From: Symbiodinium natans
Lineage: Eukaryota > Sar > Dinophyceae > Suessiales > Symbiodiniaceae
DNA: 64,000 nt
Assembly: GCA_905221605.1 (NCBI GenBank)
Contig: CAJNDS010002836.1
Location: 62,001 to 126,000, forward strand
Direction: 5' to 3'
Positions 53,011-63,824 of the stretch are shown here, piece by piece. The notes under the pieces are model-generated. The model saw nothing but the letters and a program-made list of their open reading frames with translations, was not told the origin of the DNA and did not search any database. The position numbers and the translations under genes were made by a program. How positions within the stretch are numbered: position 1 is the stretch's first letter; every line of letters begins with the position of its first letter.

Positions 53011-53067
53011 GATCCAGCATTGCCTGCAGTTCGTATCTCGCCAGTGACGGCGTCCAGCGTGAAGTTC
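52850..53067 (-). CDS. Beta-trefoil lectin exons separated by a GGGTTGA-array intron
   Basis: Exon 53015-53067 (NFTLDAVTGEIRTAGNA) ends with a GA donor. The intron 52900-53014 is almost entirely (GGGTTGA)n on the plus strand. Exon 52850-52899 (GLCLEVRPRPEVEWNE) starts after an AGAG acceptor and ends at a GC donor. The join is in phase (G + GC). The GEIR...GLCLE pattern is typical of a ricin-B-type repeat. Confidence 0.7.
52912..53010. repeat. GGGTTGA array
   Basis: Fourteen or so consecutive identical 7-mers, making up nearly all of a 115-nt intron. Confidence 0.95.
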
Positions 53068-53234
53068 CTGGCAGGCGAGTAGACAAGCTAGGCTCCGTTT
53101 CAAGATAGTGTAGCTATAATGACCTGGAGACACTATCTGAGAAGTGTGCAGGCATCCTACCCCCCTCGACCCTTGAAGGAACGAGCCCAAACCCAAAGGT
53201 TTAGGTCCAGGGGTTTAGGGCTGAAACGGGCAGC

Positions 53235-53840
53235 TTGACACCACTTCCACCCGCGGCCAATGTAGCAGGAACGACCAGCAACCCTCAAGTACAGCTAGGT
53301 CGAAACAGCTATGCCTGGGGTTTTGGCCCCTCTGAGAAACCTCCAGAACAACATCCTCCTAGACCCAAGAAAGGGCGAGCCATCTTGCATGCAAGAATCT
53401 GCGCTGGCTCTTCATCGGAGCAAGGCCACATAACGAGGAGCGTGCCTGGCACGACTGCTCCCAAGCCTATGAGCCCCGTCCAAGATCCAGCACGCACTCA
53501 AGACCAAACCCTGCGCATTGCATGCATTGGTTTGTGTATGGCTTAGGGTTTAGGGCTGCTGCACAAAGTGGGTCTCGTCCGCCTCCGAACTAGCCATGGT
53601 AATAGGAAGCAGAGCTACACCAGAGTAACGTAGCACACGCCTGCACCAGCCAAGCTGACCCGGAACCCTAAACCTCGCGAGCCTGGAGTCGTCTTCTCGG
53701 CAGCGTGTAGGCATCGCAAGCTCTCCTGCACTGAAGACATGGGAGGGCCGGGCGGGGAGGGGGGTGGGACCCAAGGGCTCGAGCTTGGGCTCATATGATA
53801 ATTCATCGAGGTACATTTAGGAGCCGAAAAAGTTACCAAT
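53235..53840. other. Open islands, unassigned
   Basis: At 53309-53497 the minus strand reads LIGLGAVVPGTLLVMWP, a possible membrane segment; the plus strand is open too. 53550-53840 has minus-strand frames without recognisable content. Confidence 0.25.
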
Positions 53841-54309
53841 TTTCACCCATTTAGGGCTTCGGACTTAACTTAGAGTTTAGGTCTCAGGGTTTCGGGCACA
53901 GTCCGGTCCCTCAACCATCGAACCCTACACTCCCCAAAACAGCGGTCCTCCGCATTTGTCAGCTGGCCTGTGGATGGATGGTGAAGCCACTGCCTCGGCA
54001 AACAGGCCTAACTAGGAACCGGCATTGAATTCAAATGCCTTCTCTCCCATTGTTGGGGCTTGGGGGGTTAGGGAAGCAAGCCGGCTCAACACAATGTGGC
54101 GCTGCATACACATTAAGTCGTGGCCCTAGTTTGGAGTGCTTCTGATCATCGGAGGTAGTGTAGTGGAGTTTTTAACTTGTTACCAGACAGGCCCTTCATG
54201 GATCAAATAGGCTTGAGAGGTTAGAACTTAGGGTTTCCAACTTTCGCAAAGAAGCTTGAAAGGTTCGGGGGCTTATGGCTAAGGGCTTCAAGCCCTCTAA
54301 ACTCTGGAT

Positions 54310-54375
54310 TCGGCTTCTTGAGAAACCAGGCGAAGGCCGGCTAAGGCGCTCGGCAGGCACCGCCGGCAGGAAGCA
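54310..54375 (-). CDS. Isolated minus-strand exon candidate
   Basis: Reads FTLASCRRCLPSALAGLRL with a GTTTCT donor. Another short candidate is at 54675-54715 (EYNRSGAAVNLG). Lectin-like but too short to assign. 54720-55200 is telomere-like spacer. Confidence 0.3.
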
Positions 54376-55205
54376 AGCGTGAAGGTTCCTCAGCTCAGGC
54401 TTAAGGTTCAAGGATCAGGGGCTTCGGGCTGAGGGCTGAGGGTTTAGGCTGCTAGGGGGAAGCTTGGAGGGGCCCAGGTTTGCTGGCATGCCCTGGCTCC
54501 AACCCCAAGCCCTCAACACCCCCAAACCCGAACCCCGAAGGCCTCAAACCCACCACATGCCTCTCCTGGCCGGCCGGCCAGAATCGGTATCAAGTTCAGC
54601 GTTCAGCTCCCGTATAACCCCAAGTTCTAGGTCCTTAGTACCCCACCTCCCCATGCCCTCCCCACCCCTACCCAGCTCCAAGATTCACCGCCGCGCCGGA
54701 GCGGTTGTACTCCTCAGGGCGAGTCGTGGGGGGGGCACGGGGGGTTCAGGCTTTTTTTGCTTCAGACTTTTGGGGAATGAGGAGGATCTGTAAATTTGGT
54801 AGGTTTTCGTAAGAGAGCCCAGGAGCCCCGGGCTGCAGACCGTGAACAAACATAAGCAGGTGTCCTGATTGCGAACCGTACTTCATACTCAGACTGTGAG
54901 ACTGTTTAAGGTCTACTCCCAAACCCAGGAGTGTTGGGCTCTGGTTTAAACCCTACACCCTAAACCCTAAACTCCAAAACCCTAAACCCTAAACTTTAAA
55001 CTCTAATTCAAAGGAGCCACGAGCTCAAAGCTTTAAGAAGCTTTGCGGGGCTCTTGAGGTTTGGGGCTCTTGGGCTCAGGGGACTTGGGACCTCCTCGCC
55101 CTCGATCCTACCAAAACCAAGAACCAAAAAATGACCAACGTGTAGTCATCAATCACAGCGCTCCAACTAACTAGGGCCTTAATAATTAGAATAGGGTTTT
55201 AGGGG

Positions 55206-56165
55206 CTATGCGGGCGAAAGCCTGTCGAAGTCAATAATTAAAGAAGAAGATGTCATCTGCATCCTCAGCAATAGCTCAGAGCACTGAACAGATCTACAAC
55301 TTGCTGCAGATGGATTGCAGCAGTAAAAACATTGCATCATATTTCTGTGACCAAAGGTCCAGAGTCTGTACAGGAATATCATGCGACTTAGGACATCTAC
55401 GTGTGAGATTCCTAGGTTCAATCGAGTAATTAAGAAGTTTCTTGCAGCAAGCACATTCTTCAGCAGGAGCCCACACAGGTTCAAGCACATGTGTGCGGAA
55501 GTCATTTCAAGAAGCTGGCTCTGTTTGAATCTTTCAAGGCAGTCTTTAAACCTGACAAGTCTTTTGCAAGCGGCATTGAAACGCCTAAGCGGTCCAGGCT
55601 TAGGTGGAAGGGCACCACGAATTTCTTGCGCAGTCATCGAATTCCATTGTTCAAGTGCGACATGGGTGATGCAAGGGATGTTTTTGTGAACCCCTTGATT
55701 GCAATCATTACGGAGATCAAAAATCTGATCAACCCAAGGAAGGCGAAATTTGGAAGACAACCTGGGGACAGGCCAATCTTTACACAGCGGAATGGTCATA
55801 AGGCTTGCGCTAACAGTTCCAACCGCATTACAAAATTGGACAGGGGTTGTGCGGAGAACCTGCGAATTAACACAATCCGACAGACGAGCATCAACACGAA
55901 TGGCTTGTAGATCAGACGCGGCTTTCGTCAGATCCCAAGCAGGGAAGAAGTAAAGACTCTCCGAGAATGCAGCTTCGGGCGGGAAAGTTCAAGCCATTTA
56001 GCCTGTCTTTCATGGCCCACTACGAGATGGCTAAGATCAGTATTATCGCCTTGATTTTGAAAAATGTAGGTAGTGAGAAGCCTAAATTTGTATGACGCCA
56101 TGCCTACAAATTGACAATCGCGAAGGAAACTTGCAGAAGAACCGCCGCGCTGAACAAAAAGGGCA
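55206..56165 (-). pseudogene. Broken open frame of unknown family
   Basis: A frame from about 56165 reads FVQRGGSSASFLRDCQFVGM and SHLVVGHERQAKWLELSRP, then must shift to a second frame (about 55990-55500: SESLYFFPAWDLTKAASDLQ; LPWVDQIFDLRNDC; PGPLRRFNAACKRLVRFKD), and later to a third (about 55480-55300: IPVQTLDLWSQKYDAMFLLL). The base composition is more AT-rich than that of neighbouring exons and there are no splice signals at the shifts. This suggests a decayed mobile-element gene, but no catalytic motif is certain, so the family is open. Confidence 0.5.
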
Positions 56166-56370
56166 AGAGCTTGTGTCCAAGCTTTAATTTTGGAATAGGG
56201 TTTTGGGGGGAGGGGGGGGGCTTATTATAGTACATTTATCAAGGGACCATAAGGGAATACTATTCATATACTATTCATAACTAGTACTTATTCCGACCCC
56301 TAAATGAACCAAATCGCAAATCATCTTCTTGAATCGCAATAACAGCTATCAAAGAAACAGTTCTCGTCAC

Positions 56371-56413
56371 AATCTCAATGGCCTTGGCCATGAGGCACTG
56401 GCCGTCCGCATAC
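56371..56413 (-). CDS. Beta-trefoil lectin exon
   Basis: After a CTGAG acceptor the frame reads YADGQCLMAKAIEI and ends at a GTGACG donor. The GQCLMA motif matches the lectin repeats further left. An upstream part of the frame (RDPGAPKTASGFL) may be included. Confidence 0.6.
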
Positions 56414-56479
56414 CTCAGGAAGCCCGAAGCAGTCTTCGGGGCACCGGGGTCCCTCATGGTGGAGGGTTAAACAGTCCAA

Positions 56480-57470
56480 GGGCTTTGGGTTTAGGGTTTA
56501 GGGTTTAGAGTCCAAAGTTTCATAGGGTTGAAAGTTTCAGGGTTTGGGTGTGGGGTTCAGGGCTACTAAAGCTTGGGGCTGAAGCTTTCGTAGGGAACTC
56601 GCATCTTGTTTGGCCCGACGCGCCCCCAAAAACTGTTGCCATGGGCCGCCAAAGCCCTAAGGCCTACTACCCCTGGTTAGTAGGGAATGGGAGAATCAGG
56701 TACCCTGCATAATCCCTTCCAGGGTTTTTGTGCGCCCGTTTTCCCGTAATCGACCCCCTCCCCCGGATGGTTTCCACCCCCCCCCCATGGTATCCCCCCC
56801 AAAACCCTGCCCGTTAACCCTAAAAACACCACGGACCACAGCGGAGAGAGAGCGAGAGCGAGAGAGAGAGAGAGAGAAACCCCTCAACCTAAATCCCAAA
56901 CCCTGAATCCTAAGCCCTAAAACCTAAACCCACCAATGAACCGCAGAGGGGAGAAGGGTAAACCCGAAACCTTAACCGTTTAACCCTGAACCGTAAACCC
57001 AGCACAAACCACAGGGGGGAGAGGGGAAACCGTAAACCTATCATTACCCCAAACCTTGAACCCTAAACTCTAAACCCACCGTGAACCAATGGACCAAGGG
57101 GGTTAGAGTGAAAATCCTGCACTCTACAGCCTAACCCTAAACCCTAAACCCATGAACCATGAACCAAGGGGGGGGGGGGGTACCAGGCAGGGGGGAAGGG
57201 GGCGGCTAGTGCGGCTAGGCTGGCTCATGTATAGGGACCAGGGGGATAGAGTATATGATATAGGGTACCTCATTCCCTCATTCCCAATCAACCCAAAAGC
57301 CCAAACACCCTGTAACCCCGCAACGCTAAACACCTCAAGCCCTGTCTGACCCTAAAACCCCAGACCCTGAAGACCTTAGCTCCTACAAGCTCTGAAAACT
57401 CCAAAACACTGTAAACTGTAAGCTCTCCTAAACCCGACAAGCCCTAAAACAAAGGGTTTAGGGTACCCGC
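56480..57470. repeat. Telomere-like spacer with poly-G and GA runs
   Basis: CCCTAAA/CCCTGAA variants, a (GA)n at 56845-56876 and a poly-G at about 57168-57180. Nothing coding can be supported. Confidence 0.7.
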
Positions 57471-57740
57471 CTTAAGAGCTGTGCACATCATCCTCTGCAC
57501 GAAGCCCTCAAACCCCAAAGCCTACGAACAAGCCAACCAAATGGCCCTAACCCGAAAGGACCCGCACCCCATGCAAAACCTTAACCTCGAAAGCCCGGAT
57601 CCCCTAAAACGCCTCAAGCCCCAAACCCCGCAAACCCCAAAACCACCTAAACCCTCAAAAACCCTAACCCCTAAACCCCCAAACCCCCAAAAAACCAAGC
57701 CCTGCACCCCCCCCTCACCCCTGAACCCTAAACCCTACAC

Positions 57741-57826
57741 ATCTGCGATCTGGTCCCAGGTCGCTGGATCCAGATGGGGCTCGGAGGTGGCTTCGGGGCA
57801 CACTGGCAGATGAGGTCCGGCGTGCC
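57741..57826 (-). CDS. Isolated minus-strand exon
   Basis: CACCAG acceptor; reads PVCPEATSEPHLDPATWDQI and ends at a GTGTAG donor. Parent gene unknown. Confidence 0.55.
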
Positions 57827-57984
57827 CTGGTGAGGGTTGAGGGTTCAAGGTTTAGGGTTGATGGTTTAGGGTTTAGGGTTCAGGGTTCAAGGGCTTTAAG
57901 GTTGAGGGTTGAGCGTTTAGGGTTTCGGGTCTAGGGTGTAGGTCCCATGCCTTCATTGAGGTCAAGGGTACAGGATTTCGGGTT

Positions 57985-58085
57985 TGGACTCAACATGAGG
58001 ATCCCGATCAACTCCCTGATAGAGGAGGTTCACTTGTCGCGAGCTACCCAGGAGAAGAAAGCTGGGAAAGATGCTCGCCCTTGAA
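57985..58085 (+). CDS. Plus-strand exon candidate
   Basis: ATG then RIPINSLIEEVHLSRATQEK and KKAGKDARP, followed by a stop. The minus strand is interrupted by stops here, so this is one of the few plus-strand candidates. No family recognised. Confidence 0.4.
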
Positions 58086-58139
58086 GGTTGAGGGTTGAGG
58101 GTTGGGGGTTGAGGTTTAGAGCTCAGGGTATTGAGGTTT

Positions 58140-58265
58140 GCCCAAAAAGAGCCGCGCCTGATATTCCTGGTTGCATCGTAGCGGAGTCAGGACTTCGCAG
58201 CCGTCGCTTAAGTCCTCCCACCTCAGCTCGAGTTTAGGCTTCGGGCGCCTCCGTCCCTTCACCGT
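58140..58265 (-). CDS. Minus-strand exon, unassigned
   Basis: Reads KPKLELRWEDLSDGCEVLTP and LRCNQEYQARLFLGK. Protein-like with mixed charge and aromatics. Splice ends not fixed. Confidence 0.5.
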
Positions 58266-58582
58266 CGTATAGGGGGGCCTTTGTGAAGATACTGTAGACA
58301 ATGCCAGCTTCTGAGAACGAACTCCATGCTGGATATCAGTTCTTGTTAAGTAGATGGTGCGGATACTCAGACAAGAGCCGACACTCAAGAAGGCTGGCTT
58401 CTTCAACACACCCCCAGACATACAGAGAGAAAGAGCGAACAAGCGAGCGAGAGAGACAGAAACGTGTCGAGTCAGAATCCGTGAGAAAGCCATCAATGCT
58501 AGTCCTTTTGCACGCAATTGTTAGGCTTGCAGGTCCCTTTACCCCCTCCCAAACCCCCTCCACCTGAACCTTCAACCCGTTT

Positions 58583-58780
58583 TCAGCCCCCAGTGGATAG
58601 GACCCCAGCGCTGCGACGCAGAGCAGTTGGTGACTGTTGCAGTACTGCTCGCAGGTCCTGCAGAACGCCAGGAGCTCGGGTGACTTCGATTTCGACGCCC
58701 CCATTTTGTTCGAGATTTTGAGGTTTTTGAGGCTTAGAGCCTTTTCGGTTACCACAAAGGAGGGCCATAATTTTCAACAA
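58583..58780 (-). CDS. Minus-strand exon candidate
   Basis: One frame reads VEIEVTRAPGVLQDLRAVLQ; an overlapping frame reads MGASKSKSPELLAFCRTCEQ. They exclude each other. A further minus frame at 58749-59057 (RSLIICFSLAVGWHSWVDVG) has a hydrophobic segment. Not recognised. Confidence 0.35.
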   Translation of the reverse strand: MLKIMALLCGNRKGSKPQKPQNLEQNGGVEIEVTRAPGVLQDLRAVLQQSPTALRRSAGVLSTGG

Positions 58781-59297
58781 GCCCGTTTAGGGTCCAAGGG
58801 GTGGCACCATCCGAAGGTTCTTTTGGTGGTAGGAAGGGATTTTCGGAGATGCTCAACGGCACTTGACAAAAATCACCAACATCAACCCAGCTATGCCATC
58901 CAACAGCCAGCGAGAAACAGATGATCAAGGACCGATAAAGAAAAGTTCGCGCGAGGCGGCATAGTAAAGCGACTCGCTCTCGCATGGCCAAACCTTGCGT
59001 TCCGTTCCGTTGCGGTCCGTTTCCTCTCTTCCAGCTGCTCGGGCTCGGGAGTCTCATTTAGCCCCCTCACCTCTGGACATAGAAACCCAAAGCTTCGGCT
59101 GTTGGGAACAAGGGCCCTTAACTTTCAGAACCCCCACCCCACATGAGGCAAGAGCACCTGCATCGAGGGGCTTCCAGGGCCTCTCTGATGCAGGGGGGGC
59201 CTAATTAGGGCTGGAATGTGGAGGGCACGCTATACCTTAAACCCTATACCCTACACTTTAACCCCCTAAACCCTCATTGCAATTTTCAGGTCCGCGC

Positions 59298-59421
59298 CTG
59301 CCCAGCATCCCCGAGGCCAGCACGGTGCAGCCATCGTCGGAGCAAGTCTGGAGAACGTCGCCCAGGGCCGCACAGGCACCTTGAAGAGACTACATACATA
59401 CGTACATACATACATACATAT

Positions 59422-59459
<38 letters not shown>

Positions 59460-59462
59460 GTG

Positions 59463-59497
<35 letters not shown>

Positions 59498-59750
59498 GTA
59501 CACGTACATGTATATACATATACATATCTTGTGTACATGAGAAGGGTCGCCAGGGTTTGGTTGGCATTTTGGGCTTCACAGGTGGGAGAGTTCTTAAGTG
59601 GCACCACTCGCAGGACAGCCCAAACAGGTGCTTCGTAGCCCGAAACCCTAAACTCTCAACCCTTGACCCTTAAATGGCACCTTCAGTCGTCGTCGTGGTG
59701 GTCGTTGCGGGCGTTGTCGAGGTGGTCGTCGTGGTCAAGCATGGGATCTC
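59298..59750 (-). CDS. Thr-rich linker and Cys-containing exon pair
   Basis: Exon 59681-59750 starts after a CCTCAG acceptor (EIPCL) and continues as a nearly pure Thr run with Ser and Pro. Exon 59298-59379 reads [20 protein letters not shown]. The join is in phase (GAA G + GT GCC), with a GTGCCA donor and a TTCAAG acceptor, and the next donor is GC. Consistent with a mucin-like linker between extracellular domains. The intron holds an AT microsatellite (59390-59530). Confidence 0.6.
59390..59530. repeat. TATA/TACA microsatellite
   Basis: ACATACAT then (TA)n then TACGTACACG-type repeats, within an intron. Confidence 0.95.
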
Positions 59751-59979
59751 CTGAGGACTGGCAGCTCATCTGCGTCTAGAGCTCCTCTTCCACTCCGCAT
59801 TCCACCCTCTCTGGCTTCCACGGAGCCCTGCAGGTCACATGTACTCCTTCAACACTCAACCCTGGACCCCCGTACACCAAACCTCAGCCCGACCATTCCC
59901 AAAGGTGACCTCCCCGCCTCAGGGCCGAAAATTTTTAGGCTCCGCAAAACAGCCTTGATTCCCGCGGGGGGGCGGGGGT

Positions 59980-60160
59980 CTGATGCCTAAGCTGTGCGAA
60001 GCATCCTCGAACGATCCAGATCCGCAGAATCGGCACTCCACGTTTTTGCCTGAGATCCAGAGGCGGCGTTCACGGAGGGGCCTTTGGGAGGAACTTTGGG
60101 CCCCCCGTAAGCCCCAAGCCAAAGACGTTGCCTGCTGTAGCAGCTCCTCCCCTAAACCCA
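59980..60160 (-). CDS. Minus-strand exon candidate
   Basis: Reads RERRLWISGKNVECRFCGSG and SFEDASHSLG. The plus strand is also open. CRFCGSG could be part of a zinc-binding or disulfide region. Unassigned. Confidence 0.35.
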
Positions 60161-60384
60161 CCCTGAACCCTACACAGTTGAGAAACCAGATTCCCTCAAA
60201 AAGATATCACCGTAGCTTGAGCCAAAAAGTACCCCCTGGCCACTGTTCTTTGTTACTGGTTGCCTACATTGTGCTTGTGGAGGTTCCAGGGGCGCGCGTG
60301 AAAGGTATTTGAGGGCCCAAACAAGGCAGCCGCTCTGAAGGGGGCAAGCCCCTATGAAAGCTGGATGATCTCCAGGCTTCCCAG

Positions 60385-60617
60385 GGTTTAGGGTTTAGGG
60401 TTTGGGGTTTGGGGTTTAGGGTTTAGGGTTTAGGGTTTAGGGTTTGGGGTTTGGGGTTTAGGGTTTAGGGTTTAGGGTTTAGGGTTTAAGGGTTAAGGGT
60501 TAAGGGTTAAGGGTTTAGGGTTTAGGGTTTAGGGTTTAGGGTTTAGGGTTTAGGGTTTAGGGTTTAGGGTTTAGGGTTTAGGGTTTAGGGTTTAGGGTTT
60601 AGGGTTTAGGGTTTAGG
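60385..60617. repeat. TTTAGGG/TTTGGGG/TTAAGGG array
   Basis: Blocks of each variant are locally homogeneous: TTTGGGG, TTTAGGG, GGGTTAA, then about fifteen TTTAGGG. Confidence 0.95.
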
Positions 60618-60619
60618 GC

Positions 60620-60922
60620 CTAAACCCGAGGCGCCATCAGCGAAACAGCCGAGCTTGCCGAAATGGCACAGCGGCTCCCAGTAATACCTTCAGGCGGGCT
60701 CTTGATTCTGTGGCCTTCTTGCGAAGGTTCGAGGTTCTCCAGTAACCGAAAGAGAAGGGAATGCGTCTCGTTACCTTGTGGCCACTCCCCGGAAACAAGT
60801 GGGACACGCCTTTGAACCCGAGGCGTATCCAAGCGCCAGACCCGGATGTTTGAGGCGGAAGCGCCTTGGACCCTCAAACCGATCATGTCTACTGCAGCCT
60901 GTATGATCACTAAAACGAACAT
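60620..60922 (-). CDS. Minus-strand exon candidate
   Basis: Reads ASNIRVWRLDTPRVQRRVPL and THSLLFRLLENLEPSQEG. Possible donors (GTAACG) lie inside. Not recognised. A P/Q-rich minus frame at 60945-61169 (WETNPQPQQPSGPKPPRIK) may precede it; the plus strand there is Cys-rich and also open. Confidence 0.35.
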   Translation of the reverse strand: MFVLVIIQAAVDMIGLRVQGASASNIRVWRLDTPRVQRRVPLVSGEWPQGNETHSLLFRLLENLEPSQEGHRIKSPPEGITGSRCAISASSAVSLMAPRV

Positions 60923-61599
60923 GGTATGTAATTCTAATATTGTCTTACGATGGTTGGGGGGATGACCTCTGCCTGTCGCGACAGCTTAAGACAACGACTT
61001 GAAGCCGTGGTGCCCGATCGCGGGCGGGTTCGGAAACTCGCAGGCCCCAGCCACGCCCGTCTTCCCGGTGCAATCGTACCTTGATCCGGGGGGGTTTAGG
61101 CCCTGACGGCTGCTGCGGTTGCGGATTGGTCTCCCATGCTCGAGGAAACTGCATGTCGTGTCGGTCCATCTACCCCTCGTCCGGACCACTTGGCTGCTGC
61201 GCTACATGCAAAGACTCAGACATCTTGCACCAGACTTCCCAACCGTTTCGCGGATTTTGCGTATTGCGGACAACTTCGGGTACCAAAACGCCCACAGTCT
61301 AAAACTCCTAAAGCCCCATCTCCAAAAATCGAAAAGAAAACTACACCTCCTGGGTACGCGCAACAAACTTCCCCCAACTCCGAACCCTAAAATGTCCCTA
61401 AAACCTCAACTTTCCTAAGCTCTAAATCCAAACCCATAAACCCTATGACCTAGTAAACCCTATTGGGAACCCTATAAACCCTGCAAAATCTCTAAACCCT
61501 GTATCCTTCTTCACGACACCGACCCTCCACAAAGGCCAGAAAGCCCAACATACCCGATCAGACCCGCCCCAGCCAACCTCAAGTTCCCCCAACAACCCG

Positions 61600-61735
61600 G
61601 CTTAGGGTCTAGGGTTTAGGGTTTAGGGTTTAGGGTTTGGGGTTTGGGGTTTAGGGTTTAGGGTTTAGGGTTTAGGGTTTAGGGTTTAGGGTTCAGGGTT
61701 CAGGGTTCAGGGTTTAGGGTTTAGGGCGGGGTGTA
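61600..61735. repeat. TTTAGGG array
   Basis: TTTAGGG, TTTGGGG and GGGTTCA blocks. Confidence 0.95.
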
Positions 61736-62224
61736 GGGCTTAGTGTCTCAGACGCCATTTTTCCCCTCCCTGGTTAGCTGAGGAACCGCTTGCCCAAGTC
61801 GCAGGTGGACGCCTCCACGAGGCCACCCTTTTCCCCCGCCACTAAAAGCCTAAACCCCAAACTCTGAACTCCAAACACAAAAGTCTAAACCCTACACCCA
61901 GAACTGCTTCTTCCTTTCAGTGGTAGGGCCCAGGGGGCTTGCACTTCGTTGTGAGGTTTCGAAGAGGGTGAGGCACTTGAGGGGTTTAGGTTTATAGGGT
62001 TATAGGGTTTTGGGGTTTAGGGCGCTCAAGACCCAAGTGCGGAACAACCGTATCCGGTAAGCAGCAACATTGCTGCAGCAAACAAGGCTTTGCTTGAAGG
62101 TTGTATATCCTCTGTGTGCACGGCGCATACAACAATGCACAAGGCCAGATGTTTTGGCTGAAGACCTGGCGGGGGGGGGGGGCTCGAGATGCCGCAGTGC
62201 CGGCATGGAACGCAGCCTGTCCAT

Positions 62225-62325
62225 GTTAACCGCCGGGCGCGCTCGAAATCCTCATTTTCCCATGCTTCATACTTGCGAGAGCACTGCCAAGGCCTCACGA
62301 TATTGCAAAACCAAAGTTGCAAAAA
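62225..62325 (-). CDS. Isolated minus-strand exon
   Basis: Reads VRPWQCSRKYEAWENEDFER and ends at a GTTAAC donor. Unassigned. 62400-62900 has open frames on both strands (plus ARAYSLSSPSGRSSSLLVS) that I cannot resolve. Confidence 0.4.
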
Positions 62326-63273
62326 CTACTAATCGCGCCTTAGGCTGCACGGTAGCAAGCGCTGAGCCCGATACCCACGCCCCAAACCTCAAATGAACCC
62401 GAAACCCTAAACAAAAGGGGCCCCGCCTTCACCGTGGATGCCGAGGGGCCTGGGTTCTTTGCAGGACCGTCGCTCTATAGGGCCTTTAACGCCTTGACAT
62501 GCCTTGACTTGGCAAAGATCCTAAGGAACACTTAAAGAACACTGCATGTCGAGTGCACGAGCCTACTCCCTTTCAAGTCCCAGTGGCAGGTCCTCGTCCC
62601 TCCTGGTGTCGGACAGCACTCGGAGCCTTGGGCGACCCGAGCAAGTTAACACCATACCCCGACCTTCCCGCACTGCCCAAGTATTCAAGCAAGGCTGCTT
62701 GAATGCGCCTTATTTCAGTGAGGACCTAAACCCTAAGTCCGACAGCCTTTGTGCGTGGAGGAATTCGGGCCCTGAACCTGACCCTCCACCCTCCTGAAAC
62801 TGCCTGGGCCCGCCTCGGCACTGGTCCGTGCAGCTTCCGTCCGGGCAGCAAGGCACCTAAGGCTGGCAGAACAGAGTATTTTGAGCCCCCCGGCCCAACA
62901 TGAGGCCCAAGTTCGCCTCTGACTCGCCAAATCTTTGCCCTTTTGCTCAGCTTTTTCGGTTTTGGGAGGAACGCTGGCCTCATCCCAGGACCCACAAGTG
63001 CACAACCCACCCTGCAAAACAGCAAACAACCTTGTCCCCAAACCCCCCAAACCCCTGCCACACCCAAACCCCGACGCTGCTGAAAACCCCAAGGAAGGAC
63101 CCACTATCTCACATCATTCTAGGGTTTAGGGCCTTGGAGTTTAGGGTTTAGGGTTTAGGGTCTAGGGCCTTAGCGGCCTGAGGGGCCTTAAACCCACACC
63201 CCAAAGCACATCCCAGAAAAGCCCACCGGGCCTCCGATTCGAGAGCGCAAGTGCCCGGAGCCGTCGTTGTTAC

Positions 63274-63451
63274 CTGACGTGGCGCGTCGAACTTGAGGGT
63301 GTAAGGCCTCCAACCCTACACTCCCTAAACCCAAACCCTAAACCCTAAACCCTAAACCCTATAAACCCTAAACGCGAAGAACCATGAAGCTGCGTCCGGC
63401 GGCCGACAGCGTCGTGGCGCCCGAAGTGGTGGTCTTGACCAGGCTCGAGGC
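63274..63451 (-). CDS. Thr/Ser-rich exon and short downstream exon
   Basis: Exon 63383-63451 (AGCAG acceptor, GTTCTT donor, 23 codons) reads SSLVKTTTSGATTLSAAGRS. A following segment from 63291 reads FDAPRQ before GTAACA, or may continue as VTTTAPGTCALESEA to a GTGGGC donor. Linker-like, as in secreted multidomain proteins. Confidence 0.5.
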
Positions 63452-63479
63452 CTGCTGTGCTGATTATTAGGGGTTGCGT

Positions 63480-63625
63480 GAGGGGTTTAGGGCGTAGGGT
63501 GTAGGGTTTAGGGTTTAGGGTGTAGGGTGCAGGGTTTAGGGTGTTGGGTGTAGGGTGTAGGGTGTAGGGTGTAGGGTGTAGGGTGTAGGGTGTAGGGTGT
63601 AGGGTGTAGGGTGTAGGGTTCGGGT
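63480..63625. repeat. GTGTAGG array
   Basis: About fifteen TGTAGGG 7-mers, another locally amplified telomere variant. Confidence 0.95.
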
Positions 63626-63824
63626 TTAGGGGTCCAGGGTGTGGTGTTAGGGTGTCTAAGGTCTTTCGGCCCATGATACATTCCTCACTTGCAGAGGAGC
63701 CGTGGTAAGCCCTACCCCATTAGGCCCCTAACCCAAAACCCCAAACTTAAACCATAGACCCCAAAACCCTAAACCCTAAACCCTGTTCAAACCCTAAACC
63801 CCCAAACCTTTTCAAACCCTGCAC

